64,000 nucleotides of DNA from NCBI GenBank assembly GCA_000310025.1, contig FN649734.1:5479349-5543348 (forward strand). The letters run 5' to 3'. Below, piece by piece: positions 46,400 through 57,712 of this stretch; position 1 is the first letter of the stretch, and each line of letters begins with the position of its first letter. A model generated the notes under the pieces. It searched no databases, was not told where the DNA came from, and was given only the letters and a program-made list of their open reading frames with translations. This DNA is from Ectocarpus siliculosus. Taxonomy: Eukaryota > Sar > Phaeophyceae > Ectocarpales > Ectocarpaceae. A program made the position numbers and the translations under genes.

Positions 46400-46820
46400 C
46401 CGGTTTGTGTGTGTGTTCTCGTCCTATTTAATCTGGCGAAAAAGTCCCCCCAGTGTTCGTGGTGAGACGTGTACTACACGTTTCAGTGTACTTTTTCGTA
46501 CAACTACAACCATCCAGGTCTCACACGAAGGGCTAAACACCAGGGCTTTGGTCTTCTTTTTGTTTACTATTTTCGTACTCCACCTTCCTCGTGCAGTGCG
46601 TCCTGAATTTTATTTTTATCGCGAGAAGGGTCCAGCCGTCCCTTTCTCTCGTCAACGGTGTTAACTTCGAAGGTTTTGGTACTCACGAGAGCTTTTTCAG
46701 CTATATTTCGCTTTCACCCGCAATTTTTTGTAATTTTTTCACTCCATGGAGATGATTCAAATTCACGACCTTTGGGACTAGCGGTTTACGAGGATACCAC
46801 TAGACCACAGAGGCGACCGG
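46400..46820 (-). mobile_element. tRNA-derived SINE, copy A
   Basis: Read on the minus strand from 46820, the head contains GTGGTCTAGTGGTATCC (A-box region) and a decayed B box (GAATTTGAATC). A body of about 340 bp aligns along its length with the copy at 50.92-51.35 kb. Shared blocks include GGACGGCTGGACCCTTCTCG and GATGGTTGTAGTTGTACGAA. The left limit is approximate. This copy looks older than the other because its B box is damaged. Confidence 0.75.
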
Positions 46821-47994
46821 CAGTGGAGAGTGGGAGGTGATGTTATAGCTTGTGTGGCTGCTGTTGAAAAACCTACTTCTTCGTAAATACCTGCAGTAGG
46901 CTAGCACGTTTTGAGCTTTGGGGGGCGCTCCCTGAGACGGCGGTGGCCTTCAGCTAGCCCCAGTCAACCTGAACTCGTGCTCTGAGAGGCAACTCAAAAG
47001 CGTGTGATGGGTGACTAGATTAGCAGGGAAGGCACAGGTCACATACTACTGTAGACCCTCGCACACAAGTGTAGAGAGGTGCAGCAGTACATCATCAATG
47101 GCGGTGCGTGGGAGTGTGTTGGTGTACCGCTCTCTTGTCCCTCTCCCAGCTGGTGACAAACTGAACAGTTGGGCCGAAAAACCTGGACACCAACCCAACA
47201 CCCACAACCAATACGGCAACAAGGCAGAGGCAAACAGAAGTACACAACAGCTGTGCTTGTCAACTCGCTCTGTCATATATCTCCTGTTTGACAGCTGCTC
47301 GATCTGGTGTAAGCACGCTCATCTCTCTGTGTATCGTCAGCGTTGGCCGATGCTATGCCCGTCGCCACTCGCTCGTGATGGTGTGTATTTTCCCCCTCGA
47401 GATCGTGATTCAACCATCCAAGCGTCCCTTTCCTCCTCCCGCTTCCGCCGTTAGCTAAGAGCAGCAGCAATATAGTATAGGTCACACTCTCCCGTTTTCC
47501 TCCTCCCTAGCGTGTCTCTCCCCCCATCCTTGTCCATCTCTCTGCGATACGTACCGACAATGGCAGAGAGAACCTGTTCCGAACAATAAACGACGCCTCC
47601 TCCTTGGTCTCGGAGCCATTTATATTCGGCACACATGCGTTCGTAACTCGACGCACTGAGCAAGGATTGAGGGGGAAGCAGTTGCGACAGCTCGGCAAAA
47701 TGATGCTTGTTGTGCACAAGTCGTAGGTTGCAATTTGGTGCCTAGATGGTGAAATGGTCCCCAGTCTGGTGGGGTTTTCGACCCCATCAGAGACGGGCCT
47801 TTACGGTAAGCAAGTTCTCTCAGCTCACGAAACGTACGCACAGAGATCGCGGCAGGACCTTCGCGCGACCTTGATCTCGACTTTTGCCGAAGGTATTTTC
47901 ACACGAAGCGACACTGCCAAATGTATGCATCATTTCTTGCTGCTGCCCACACCAGCATCCTCTTGACGTGTTGTTATCGTGTCTGATTTTTCTC

Positions 47995-49130
47995 CTCTTC
48001 GGTAAGGTACGGGTACGCTCGGTAAGGTGTTAAAAAAGTACCGAAGTATACCGAGATTTTCGGTAGGCTTTGAAACAGTACCGCGGCATACCGAGAATTT
48101 CGGTAAGGTGTTGAAGTACCGAAGTATGCCGAGAATTTCGGTAAGGTATTGAGATATTTCCAAAGCATGTACCGGTACCCTCGGTATTTGTCGAGGGTAT
48201 ACCGAGATTTTCGGTAAGGTATTGAGATATTACCGAAGCGTACCGAGAATTTCGGTAAGATATTGAAATTTCTCCGAATTATACCTAGAGTTTCGGTAAG
48301 GTATTGTGATATTACCAAAGCATACCGAGACGCTCGGCATGGTAAATACCGGCGGTATTTACCGGGGGTATGCCTCAGTCGAAACGTCCCTATCGCCAGC
48401 AGCAAGTCTCTTCCTAATATAATACGCATACCATGCTGCTCGTCCGCCGCTACATCATCCATGTCAGAGGCTCTGCTGTTCTTCAACTGCAAAGCAGCGG
48501 TTGGTTGCGCTTGGCTACAACAGACGCATCAACACATGTCGTCATACACTTGATGCCAATCCTGGTGCCTTGAGACTGCAGGTTGCCTCACTGCTCATGG
48601 TGCGCGGTATACTACAGCGTGTACCCAGACAGGCACGGTCTTGTGATGTTCGGTAAGGTGCAGCAGTTGTGTGTTCGATGTTCGAAATTCGGTAGGGGTA
48701 CAGCAGTTTGTGTGGTGAGTGGAAAGAGTGACGTCACAGTGTCGGTAGGGGTATAGGAGTCCATACCCCTATACCCCTACCGTATGGGAGGCTGTAGTAC
48801 CGGGTACCCTCGGTATTTATCAAGGGTATACCGAGATTTTTGGTAAGGTATTGAAAAAGTACCGAAGTATACCGAGATTTTGGTAAGGTATTGAAAAATT
48901 ATCGAAGTATACCGAGAATTTCGGTTAGGTATTGAGATATTACCGAAGCATGTACCGGTACCCTCGGTATTTGTCGAGAGTATACCGAGATTTTCGGTAA
49001 GGTATTGAAAATTTTCCGAAGTATTCCGAGAGTTTCGGGAAGGTATTGAGATATTACCAAGGCATACCGAGACGCTCAGTATGGTAAATACCGGCTTTTC
49101 CGGCGGTACGCTTCAGTAGTACCTTACCGA
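47995..49130. repeat. 40-bp minisatellite in two blocks around a hairpin
   Basis: Blocks at about 47995-48365 and 48790-49130 consist of a unit near TACCGAGATTTTCGGTAAGG followed by TATTGAGATATTACCGAAG. Each unit is partly self-complementary (ACCGA...TCGGT). Between the blocks, CGGTAGGGGTATAGG and its exact complement form a 15-bp stem with a 10-bp loop at about 48742-48781. The two blocks share unit sequence and order and may be a segmental duplication. Confidence 0.85.
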
Positions 49131-50732
49131 ACACACCCTCGAAGGTTTCAATATTCCTGTCACATTACATGACACGATTTTTTTTAAGTGACTTTTTGAC
49201 GGTTACTCCAGACGAAGATCCGACTTTGCAATTTGCAATTGGGGAACAAGACAGAAAAAACAGATGTGTCGAAGCCTCTTTGAGGTATCAGTGCCTGTGT
49301 TGTTCATCAAATGCATTATTACGCACAGGATCTCCTGCCGGTGTGGGTGAAAGAGAGCACCGCGGCAGGAGGTGATGCAAGAGCATGCCAAAGTATACAG
49401 AGGAAAAACAGATAAACACATATGGGGAGCTTTTCTCGAGAGCCGCATTTCATTTCTGTAATGCCACAATTTCAGCAGTCCGCCATGCTGCCGTGTTTTT
49501 ACATTGCTTCTCGGCATCGTGTTTGACACTGACGTCTCCTGCCGGACTGTTCAAGTAAACAATAAATCAATACATAGTCTTCCAGCTCAAAGGAAGATCT
49601 TGGCATTCTTCCAAAGATTTACAGACCATGCCAATATCTCTGTACGTACGGCACGTACCTGTACTGTAAATCTGTAGCTCTAGATAGGACTGGGAAATGG
49701 GCCGCGGGGTAGCCGACTCTATGCCGGGTCCTTGCAGTAGTCTTTATGCAATGCGCATGTGCGAATGGCCACAAACAGCAGTGCGAATCATTTGCAGTGT
49801 AGCTACGGGCGCGACGAGGGGGTGCTTGAGTGTGGTAACTCCGGACCCTTGCGCGGTGACTCCGGACCACGTGCGGAAATCGAATTAAATCATTCATTTA
49901 ATTTGCATCTCACCCCTGTACGATGACTCCGGACCGTGCCAAGACTCCGGACCGTGCGGTGACTCGCAATCGCGGTACCTGGCGGCGAGCGTATCACACA
50001 TCACACCGCCGAAGAGCACCAGCAGCAGCGTTGAAATAGCATCGTGATAGACAGATGCGGCCGGCCCGCCACCCTACTGTATCGTCTCAAGCCTGCCGAG
50101 CTCCCGCGGAGTGAAAATAGTCTTCTCTACAATTTTTTCCCTCGTGCATCACCAAACGCCGTTGATGGGCATGACAAGAGAGATAGGCAGCAACGAGATC
50201 GGCAGCAGCGACAACAGGCAGGGCAGACGGCTTTGCGAAGACAGTCAGTAGCGCGGCGCAAGTACACAACCTGGACCGATCCCGGCCACCCATTCTGAGA
50301 ATGCATAGCAGTAGGCCCTCACGTCCTCGAAGGTTTCTCTCCATGGGAGGTTTGCGCTCAACCTGGGAAGGTGTGTATGCTATGTGTGTTTTGAGATGTC
50401 ATCACTCTGCCGTTTGAGCAGTCAGACCCAAGCAACATCCATAAACCACCTGCCACAGGTTGCACATGGCACATGACCATACCCACGGCGCGCGGGTCAT
50501 ATTCGCGCGGCCCCTTGCTGTTTTTGATAGCTGACCTCGGATCTGTGGGGGATGGACATTGCGTCCCAGTGTTGTTTCGTTTGTAGCTGAGTTTACGTCT
50601 ATTCCTCCTGCGGGTTTAAAAGCATTTGTGCTTGCGATCTGTGATTTTTGTGTTCGCCCATTACGTTGACAACTCCCGGGGTTAGGTTGAGGTATCTTCA
50701 ATTTATGGGCACGAATGCCTGCGTAACACAGC

Positions 50733-50828
50733 CATTTTTTGTCGGAGCACGACCAAACCGGCGTGACAAAGAGTGCCCCGTTTTTATTCTTCCTTAGAAG
50801 TAAACAGATCGTCAATCGGTGCCCATAG
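50733..50828 (+). pseudogene. Short coding-like segment paralogous to 42.77 kb
   Basis: Thirty-one codons followed by a stop encode HFLSEHDQTGVTKSA and RSKQIVNRC, matching the 42663-42926 frame. An in-frame stop lies three codons upstream of the match, so only this piece remains open. It lies directly before a SINE. Confidence 0.35.
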
Positions 50829-50923
50829 TTGGGTCGAGGAGAGTTTCGTCGGGCACCCGGGAATCCAACTCGGGGCCCCTGCATGGCGTTGGAACAGACC
50901 CATATTTTTTCTTCCCTCCTGGG

Positions 50924-51351
50924 ATTTGTGTTTTGCGTTTTTTCTTCCTATTTATTATGGCGACAGTCCCCCCATTTTTCGTGGTGAGACGGGTACTGCA
51001 CTCACTCTTCAGTGCTACACGTTTCAGCGTAATTTCGTACAACTACAACCATCCAGGGTCACACAGGAGGGGGTAAACACCGGGGCCTTTTTCGTCTTTT
51101 TCTCTTTCTTTTCGTGCCCCACCTTCCTTCTGGGGTGCTTGCTGAAAGGTGTTTTTTATCGCGAGAAGGGTCCAGCCGTCCCTTCCCCTTGTCGACGGTG
51201 CTGACGCCGGAGTTTGGTACTCACGACAGGTTCTCAGTTTTGTTTTACGCTTTCACCCTCAAAATTGTAATTTTTCCACCCCATGGGGATTCGAACTCGC
51301 GACTTTGCCACTAGCGGTTTCGAGGTTACCGCTAGACCACCGGGGCGACCA
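50924..51351 (-). mobile_element. tRNA-derived SINE, copy B
   Basis: From 51351 on the minus strand the head reads GGTCGCCCCGGTGGTCTAGC, then GAGTTCGAATCCC, good A- and B-box matches of RNA polymerase III. The acceptor-like start pairs only partly with GGGGTGG beyond the head, so it is a SINE and not a tRNA gene. The body matches copy A at 46.4-46.8 kb. The 5' limit of the body (left side) is approximate. Confidence 0.78.
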
Positions 51352-52173
51352 AGATGGAGGGAAGGGTCACGTGTCGCTCTCTCGGCCCATTCGAACCGCA
51401 GCAGTCAGTACTCCGGAGAACACCAACTTCAACATAGTGCTAACGGAATTCCTTGTTTGCGTCCAAGCAGTTATCGCCCCGTTTTCTGGCCGATGTATAT
51501 GTATGTACGAGCGCGAGACCACAGCTCCTTTCGCACGTCGAACCTCCGCAGATGGGAGGTCGTTGTGGCAAGGTTACCTTTCCTTCGGTACTCGACATAC
51601 TCTAGATATTGCGACATCTGAAACAAAGTGCCACATCCAGGGCAAAACATTTTGGCTTCAATAATTAACATCACCGCGTGCTGTGTCTTGTGGGGGTGTG
51701 CTAGCTTGTGTAGCCCGGGTGATAAAAGGGTAGGTCGCGGGAGCCATGGAGGGGTGTGGCAACCATAGGTGTGACAGCACACTTGCAGAGACTGGAGTTG
51801 CGCGGAAACGAAAGGAGGCTGTTAGTACCGCATGCAAAATATTACCTGGCGTGCCTGCGGCCACACGTACGGGAGGGGTGGTATTGAGGAGGGGGTGATA
51901 CCCCCGCCTGATCAAACTGTCGCATTGCTTCCGCACTGGGTGTGTGGTGCCGAGTAGGAGTTATTGCACTGATACTCAGTCGGAAGTGAAGGGCAGAAGA
52001 TGTTCTGCACATAACCCTGGCATAAACGTCAACAACGCTCTTGAAACAACGAAAGAGAATGTTGCAATGTAATAAAAAATGGTTTCACCCATCCCTACCG
52101 CCTGGGCGCAGAGAACGTTCTTCAAGCTATTCAAAATATTCACATCAAACTATTCAAAATATGCATAGACTAT

Positions 52174-52644
52174 ATGGCGGGGGAGAAAAACGGTTGGTTG
52201 GTTTGCATTGAAAGACCGCTTAGGGGGTGGTCTGATTTTCCCCACCATGGCTCCCGTGCCCTGTACCTACGCGATTACCCGGTGCATATGATAGCCCTGC
52301 ACAATATCACACCCTGTACTGTACGTTTATCACAAGCGTGTGATATCTTCTTGGAGCGCAAGCCTCCCATATATGAACGTAGGTCCTTGACTATTGAACA
52401 TCGGACATTGTTGAAGACCTTAGAAAACGAATTGTTGTCGTTGTGTGTGTGGATGACTGAAGACGAAGTGCAGATAGGGAGCAAATCCGGCCTGGTATGC
52501 GAGCAAAACTGTTCCCGTCCGCATTTGTTTCGGCCGAATAGTAACAGGTCATTCATCAACCCGACGACATACGTCAGAACGATTTGGGTGTACCTCGCTC
52601 GTTTCGTGGAACATTCGATGGCGGGTTCACGTTACTTGACCTGA
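52174..52644 (+). CDS. Unrecognised open frame, 156 residues
   Basis: ATG-led (GCGGGGGAG follows the start) and ending with TGA at 52644. Composition is that of an ordinary soluble protein, with Trp, Cys and His well spread. Segments such as RSLTIEHRTLLKTLENELL suggest a helix, and RTIWVYLARFVEH lies near the C-terminus. No domain, signal peptide or splice partners are recognised. It lies about 390 bp upstream of the Tudor-like gene on the same strand. It could be a single-exon gene or a relic of an unclassified insertion. Confidence 0.35.
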   Translation: MAGEKNGWLVCIERPLRGWSDFPHHGSRALYLRDYPVHMIALHNITPCTVRLSQACDIFLERKPPIYERRSLTIEHRTLLKTLENELLSLCVWMTEDEVQIGSKSGLVCEQNCSRPHLFRPNSNRSFINPTTYVRTIWVYLARFVEHSMAGSRYLT

Positions 52645-53031
52645 TAGTGACGTCAGCATACCGTGCTCGTTTTTCCTCATGGTGGCAGAGTTGCACCCAA
52701 ATCATGCGCCAAACCATGCGCCGCCTACAGGGAGCCAGTATCTACACACACCTCATCTCCGAACAATACTTGTGTTAGTGCAATACACAGAGACAGACGG
52801 CGCACCACCAAAAGGCCGACGAGGAGAACTCGATGTTTTCTGTTGTTCGGGGAATCGGTGGACGTGACTTGCTGACGTTGAAAACCCAACAGCTGTGATG
52901 TGTTCTGTGCGCTTGCGTGAATCATTGTGTTCGTTTTCTAACACCTACTTCAAAACAGCTTTGAGCTTGGTACCAGAACCTGTTTCAAGCTATCCAACAT
53001 TCGGAATGCCTGACAAACCCCTCATGTCACA

Positions 53032-55750
53032 ATGGGTCCATTACCTTCGCAAGACAAAGTCATGGGGCCAACAAAAAGGGGTCGGGGGCGCCCTAGGAAC
53101 AACGTCTCCACAGTCACCGCCACCGCCATGCCCGAGAAGACGGCTGGAAGGGGTCGAACCACTGCGTCTCCGAAGCCTGGCGGTGCCAAAGGATCGGCGA
53201 CGTCTGTCAAGAAAGCCAGGTACAGCGCCCCTTCGTCCGGCACGCCGAAGAATAATGCTGCAGCCAAAGGCGCCCTTGTCGCCAAAGACTTCCCTGGCCA
53301 CGGCTTATACATTGGGGAAGTCATCAAGGTGAACGCGAGAGCAAAGGTCACCGGCGGCACCACTTGGAAGGTCCTGTGAGTATATGCCATTGCAAACAAA
53401 CTTCCGCGTATTTTCTGGCAACATACGAATCTTCATATCCTCATTGATCTAGCTTCTGTCGTTGAAGCCCAGGAGTGTGCAGAGGGAGTTGGTGCTGCAC
53501 GGAGGAAAACACGCATGGAATTCCGAGCCGTTGCGAAAGGACATATTTCGAGCGATGCTTATACAACCACGCAGTCGTATCGGATGCAATGTAATGTTTC
53601 GCTCAGCCGATTGTTCTAGCTCGGTGCGCCTTCAATCATGGAAGTGTATCTACCCTCCCTCGAGCCAGCGTCCTATTGAAGGAAATGTCCAATCGAGCAC
53701 TCCTTCATGTACGTGTCTCTAAGAGGCAATGTCCACCAAATTAGAAACCCTAGCGGGCTAGTGTGAAACATTGGCTGCGCGCCCAACGATGCCGTACGCG
53801 TGTAGGGGACGCTCTGGACCAACCCGTTTCTCCTATTGTTTTTTTATCACAGAACTCGCGTCCTCGTTGTTCGTTTCCGTAAGATACGAAGACCAGGACA
53901 TGGAGGACCTCGACCAGCAGGAGTTTCAGACGTGCGCAAAGGCCTACGATGTCCTGCAGGACAGGTGCGATGGGAACTATGCTGACGAGTGCCCAAAACT
54001 AGAAGCACATATGGGCTCATGAATGTGGATGCTACCGTTCAATCTACGCAAGCATACGCATTTCTGGCGTGAGGAGTATGGCGATTTTATCCTACCTCTG
54101 TGTTGATGGTCATCGGGCCGCAACGTGACCAAAGATCAACCCGACTAGCCAACTCCCAATTCCTTGTTTTCGGGCAACACTACTGTTTGTGGTTCGGTTG
54201 GTATGCTCGTGTTCATCTCTGGACTGAAGATTTGCACGCTAGAGGTGTGGAGTGCATCATTGTCGTGAGCATACGCGGGAGAGAGGCCGGAACTGCCTGT
54301 TCCTTCTCGTAGGAAGAAGTAAGATGAAGAACTGAACAACTCCAAATACTACCTTCTTGACGTTTGACACCGGCTGTGGCGTCACTCATACCCGAAAAGG
54401 TGCCGACTGGCACCGAGAGTACGACGGACGACGAAAATACAACACGGCTCATACCATGACTGCCACGTATGCGCCTTGTCTTTCTTGAACGCCCAGTCGT
54501 TGAATTCTGGCGGACAAACACCGCATAGCTCGCGCGGTCATCAGTCCAGAAATCTTCCCCACTGACATTTGTTTGCAGGTTTGCAGCGGCCCAAGAGAAA
54601 CGCGTCACCTCCAAGGACTTTGCCCAAGCAGGCCTTGACGTCAGCGATGGCGACGAACAGCCAAACAGCCTTGTCGGTGTAAGAGTGAGGAAGCTCTTTC
54701 CCCTCTATGATGAAGAGTTCGACGGCACGGTGGGTCCGTCAAATTGAGGCCGTAGTTGTATCTTCCGTGTGGGTGGGCCGGAGAAGGGATGCTGGTTCTT
54801 TTCGACCGCATGGCGCGCTCCCTGCGGGTTGATACAGGCTGTTGTACTCGGCGTGTTCGATGCAACGCCGAGAAGCGGCAGTAATAAGAGGAAGCATGAG
54901 TTGTAGCACCTCAAGTGGTTGATTCGTATTTTTTTCGAGTTCATGACATGTATATTGCATGCAATCAATTTTGAGGTATCCTGTATGCTGTATTCTTGCC
55001 CCAGGTATCCAAGCATTTTCCTCCGCAGGAAGACGACAGCCATGGAAACCTTTGGCTCATCAAGTACGATGACGGTGACGCGGAGCACATGAATTCGGAA
55101 GAGGTGACATGTTGAGAAGTTTAACCGTGATCGCGTCCCTTTGGCTTTCTTTTTATTATATTCGATGTCTCAACCGGGAACGGAACATTAGCCATTCAAT
55201 CCAGACCAACGGCAAAACGTTGCTACACTTGAGACCCGATTGAAGGATTCACGAGCCCAGTGCTTCACCACAGCGTCTTGGGCGTACTCCAAGTTCGCAC
55301 AAACGTTCCGGACAAGATCATATTCCGTCAAGATTTCATGTTTCGATACTCATTTTCTCATGTTGTACGGATGGTGCAAATGCTGTCGCAAAGGCAGATG
55401 CAGCAGTTGCTATTTGTTGTTTGCTCTCCTTATTGTATGATGCTTGGGTCTCCACCTCTTTGGTTTACCTACTTCTGCGTCGTTCTTCTCTCGTGTTCTC
55501 TCTTTCTCTCGGCATATTTGTTCCCCATTATAAGTTGGACGAGGCAAAGGTCTTGTACAAGAAACACTACGGCCTCGTGAAGAAACGCGTGAAATTTCCC
55601 GCCAATCCTGGGGGCAAGGGCTCCAGCACCGGAGCCACGGTTACCCTGTACGGTGAACAAATACCAGGGTCGCGGGTGTTTGCAACCATCGCAGGATACA
55701 GGCAAGATTTTGTGTTGGATTTTTCTCGGTGGACTGGAACATTTGTGTAA
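53032..55750 (+). CDS. AT-hook protein with two Tudor-like domains, five exons
   Basis: Exons 53032-53375, 53884-53964, 54579-54729, 55005-55103 and 55535-55750 join in frame to 296 residues. The start ATG has an in-frame stop seven codons upstream. Residues 15-22 (KRGRGRPR) are an AT-hook, followed by a basic Ser/Thr/Lys-rich linker. The first Tudor-like unit lies at about 83-130 (DFPGHGLYIGEV, then WKVLYEDQDMEDLDQQEF), split by intron 1. The second lies at about 173-227 (LVGVRVRKLFPLYDEEFDGT, then LWLIKYDDGDAEHMNSEE) and is split in the same way. Such domains read methylated histone tails or bind DNA, so a nuclear chromatin role is inferred. If exon 2 reads through to TGA at 54022, the protein ends after the first unit. 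The exon 2 donor (AG|GTGCGA) is the weakest junction. A further exon may follow at 55970. Confidence 0.78.
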
Positions 55751-55969
55751 CAGGTGGATTGTTGTCGTGGTATGCGGAGAGGTGTTTTGAGCCTCCTCAA
55801 ACACTCCAGACGTCCTTGCGCGTGTTGACGTTGCCCTCCTAACTTGAGATGATTTTGTTGTGTTGCTGCCGTGGACAAATATTGAAACGTTGAAATGCAA
55901 GCTGAGTCGCTGAGTCCCGCTTTTTGCATCACCTCCTATCACTATTCACCGTTCTTCCCCCAAACCCAG

Positions 55970-56074
55970 GAATTACAAGAAAGCCTCAACGGCTTAAGCA
56001 TTTTGTCGTCGCTGGCTAGTTGGATAACCGAATCGAAAAGACGCGGTTCGACCAGCCGGGTTACCACCATCACA
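55970..56074 (+). other. Possible additional exon downstream of the Tudor-like gene
   Basis: The interval follows a good acceptor (CAAACCCAG), ends at ACAG|GTGTAAGT and is open in only one frame, with ELQESLNGLSILSSLASW. It could belong to an alternative 3' end of the Tudor-like gene, if an earlier donor in the last exon is used, or to another transcript. No continuing exon was found. Confidence 0.3.
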
Positions 56075-57418
56075 GGTGTAAGTCCTCCTTGATGCCTTAA
56101 TGCCATCGAACATCGCTGTTGTGGATGTTGTGGATCGTGGTCGGGGGTAATAGGGGATTCCAAAACACTTAGGCTCGTAAGAAATCCGGCATTCAACGGA
56201 GGTGGGTGATTAAAAGGTCTGGGGGCAGATTCAGCGTTTGGAGCCATGGCTGAATGTTAGCCGTGCTCACGAGGAACTCACAGAACTGTAGGAAAGTGAA
56301 TAAACGCCAAAATCCGTTCACGTCGTCCGCATGGCGCAGCAGCTCGGGCGCAGTAAATAAGCTGCGAACAGACTATTGACACATTGTTGTCGGGATGGGG
56401 ATGAGGGGACCATGCCCCGGTTCCAAGGGCAAGTAAGTGTCGAGGTACTGGTGCCGGTTGCTTCTTGGCCTTCGCCACACCCCATTTCCTTGTCAGCACG
56501 GCAGACTCGTTCCGTACGCGTTTAGAATGCCGGGGCGTACCCGCGAGAGACAGCGAGTTCCCTCTGTTGCAGATGATACGCGTTGAATTGGGAGGTTATT
56601 TGTATGCCGTGAGTACTCTTTGTTTTTAGGTAGGCCACGAGCAAAGGCATTGCTTGCAATGAATTTCTAGAGAAATGTACGGGCATGGCGGGATAAGGAG
56701 TTGGGTTGGACGGCGAAGAGGAATGTCTACACACTGGTTCGAGGTGAATGCCTAGAGTTTTACCCCCACGGAATAATTCTCCAATCTTCACCCTTTGGTA
56801 CCGCCGTGACCGCTGTAAACAGTGGGACATGGTGACTTTGCCGGGGTTTGGAACAATCCTCTTGTGGAGACAGGTAATTTACGCTTCTCGGCTCAATTAG
56901 TGAGACCGCAAAAATGTTCTAGAATAACAAAGTCAGGCTTACGAGTATCTGTTCAAAAGTATTTGTCATACTTTCGAATATCCGCGAATTTTCATATCTA
57001 TCTCCCACACTGTGCCTAAAAACTGTCACCCCGACAAACCTCGACAATTATCAACAAGCAACATGGCAACCCTCAGTCCATGGTGCTGTATGATGTGGAT
57101 GTACGGCCACCCAGGCCTTTGCCAGGTGCAGGCTCGCCCAATATGTTATTGGTGCAGGTCCAAATGACCCGACTCCATTGAGGTTTCAAACTCTATCGGT
57201 GAAATCCTCCCAACAATTCTGAACTCAGCGTTGCTTGGCACGCGTTTTTTTTAATAATATTGATGAATACAATGGGGTTCCCGAAGAACGCGGTGGTGGG
57301 GCAGCAGGCAACGGCCGCTCTTGGGGCAACTGGCTATGACCACCGTTTTCGGGGAAGCCGCCTTGTTCAATGTGTAGACCCTTAAGACGAATATGTTGAT
57401 TATTCCATCTGTGCCAGC

Positions 57419-57497
57419 CAATTAGGGTTAGGGTTGGGGTTAGCATTAGGGTTGGGTCGACCGCCTTAAGGGGTAGATTGGTAGGGTTAGGGTTTGG
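57419..57497. repeat. Interstitial telomere-like repeats (TTAGGG variants)
   Basis: TTAGGGTTAGGGTTGGGGTTAG and, after a short gap, GTAGGGTTAGGGTTTGG contain perfect TTAGGG units mixed with variants. The array is too short and degenerate for a chromosome end. It is likely a healed break or a chance array. Confidence 0.7.
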
Positions 57498-57712
57498 TCA
57501 CAATGAGCTTCTCGGTGTTCTTTGCTCAAAAAGCGGTCTAATAAAGTATTGTGCACGACCAAACAAAACATAGTTTTGAATACCAGTGTCTTTGGAAAAT
57601 CTTGAAGGAATCGCGATTTTTTCGCAAACATCAACGAAGATATCCATCCCGATCAAACCATCGGCCGAACACAGAGTTTGCTCATGGGATATGTTCGATG
57701 GGTGACCAGACG

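Noticed and set aside
47995-49130. CRISPR-like array
   Set aside because: Units are contiguous, diverged and without unique spacers, and the genome is eukaryotic; it is a minisatellite.
57263-57385. Plus-strand mini-frame of 40 residues (NTMGFPKNAVVGQQATAALG)
   Set aside because: It has an ATG and a balanced composition, but no homology I recognise, no splice partners and a length easily reached by chance.
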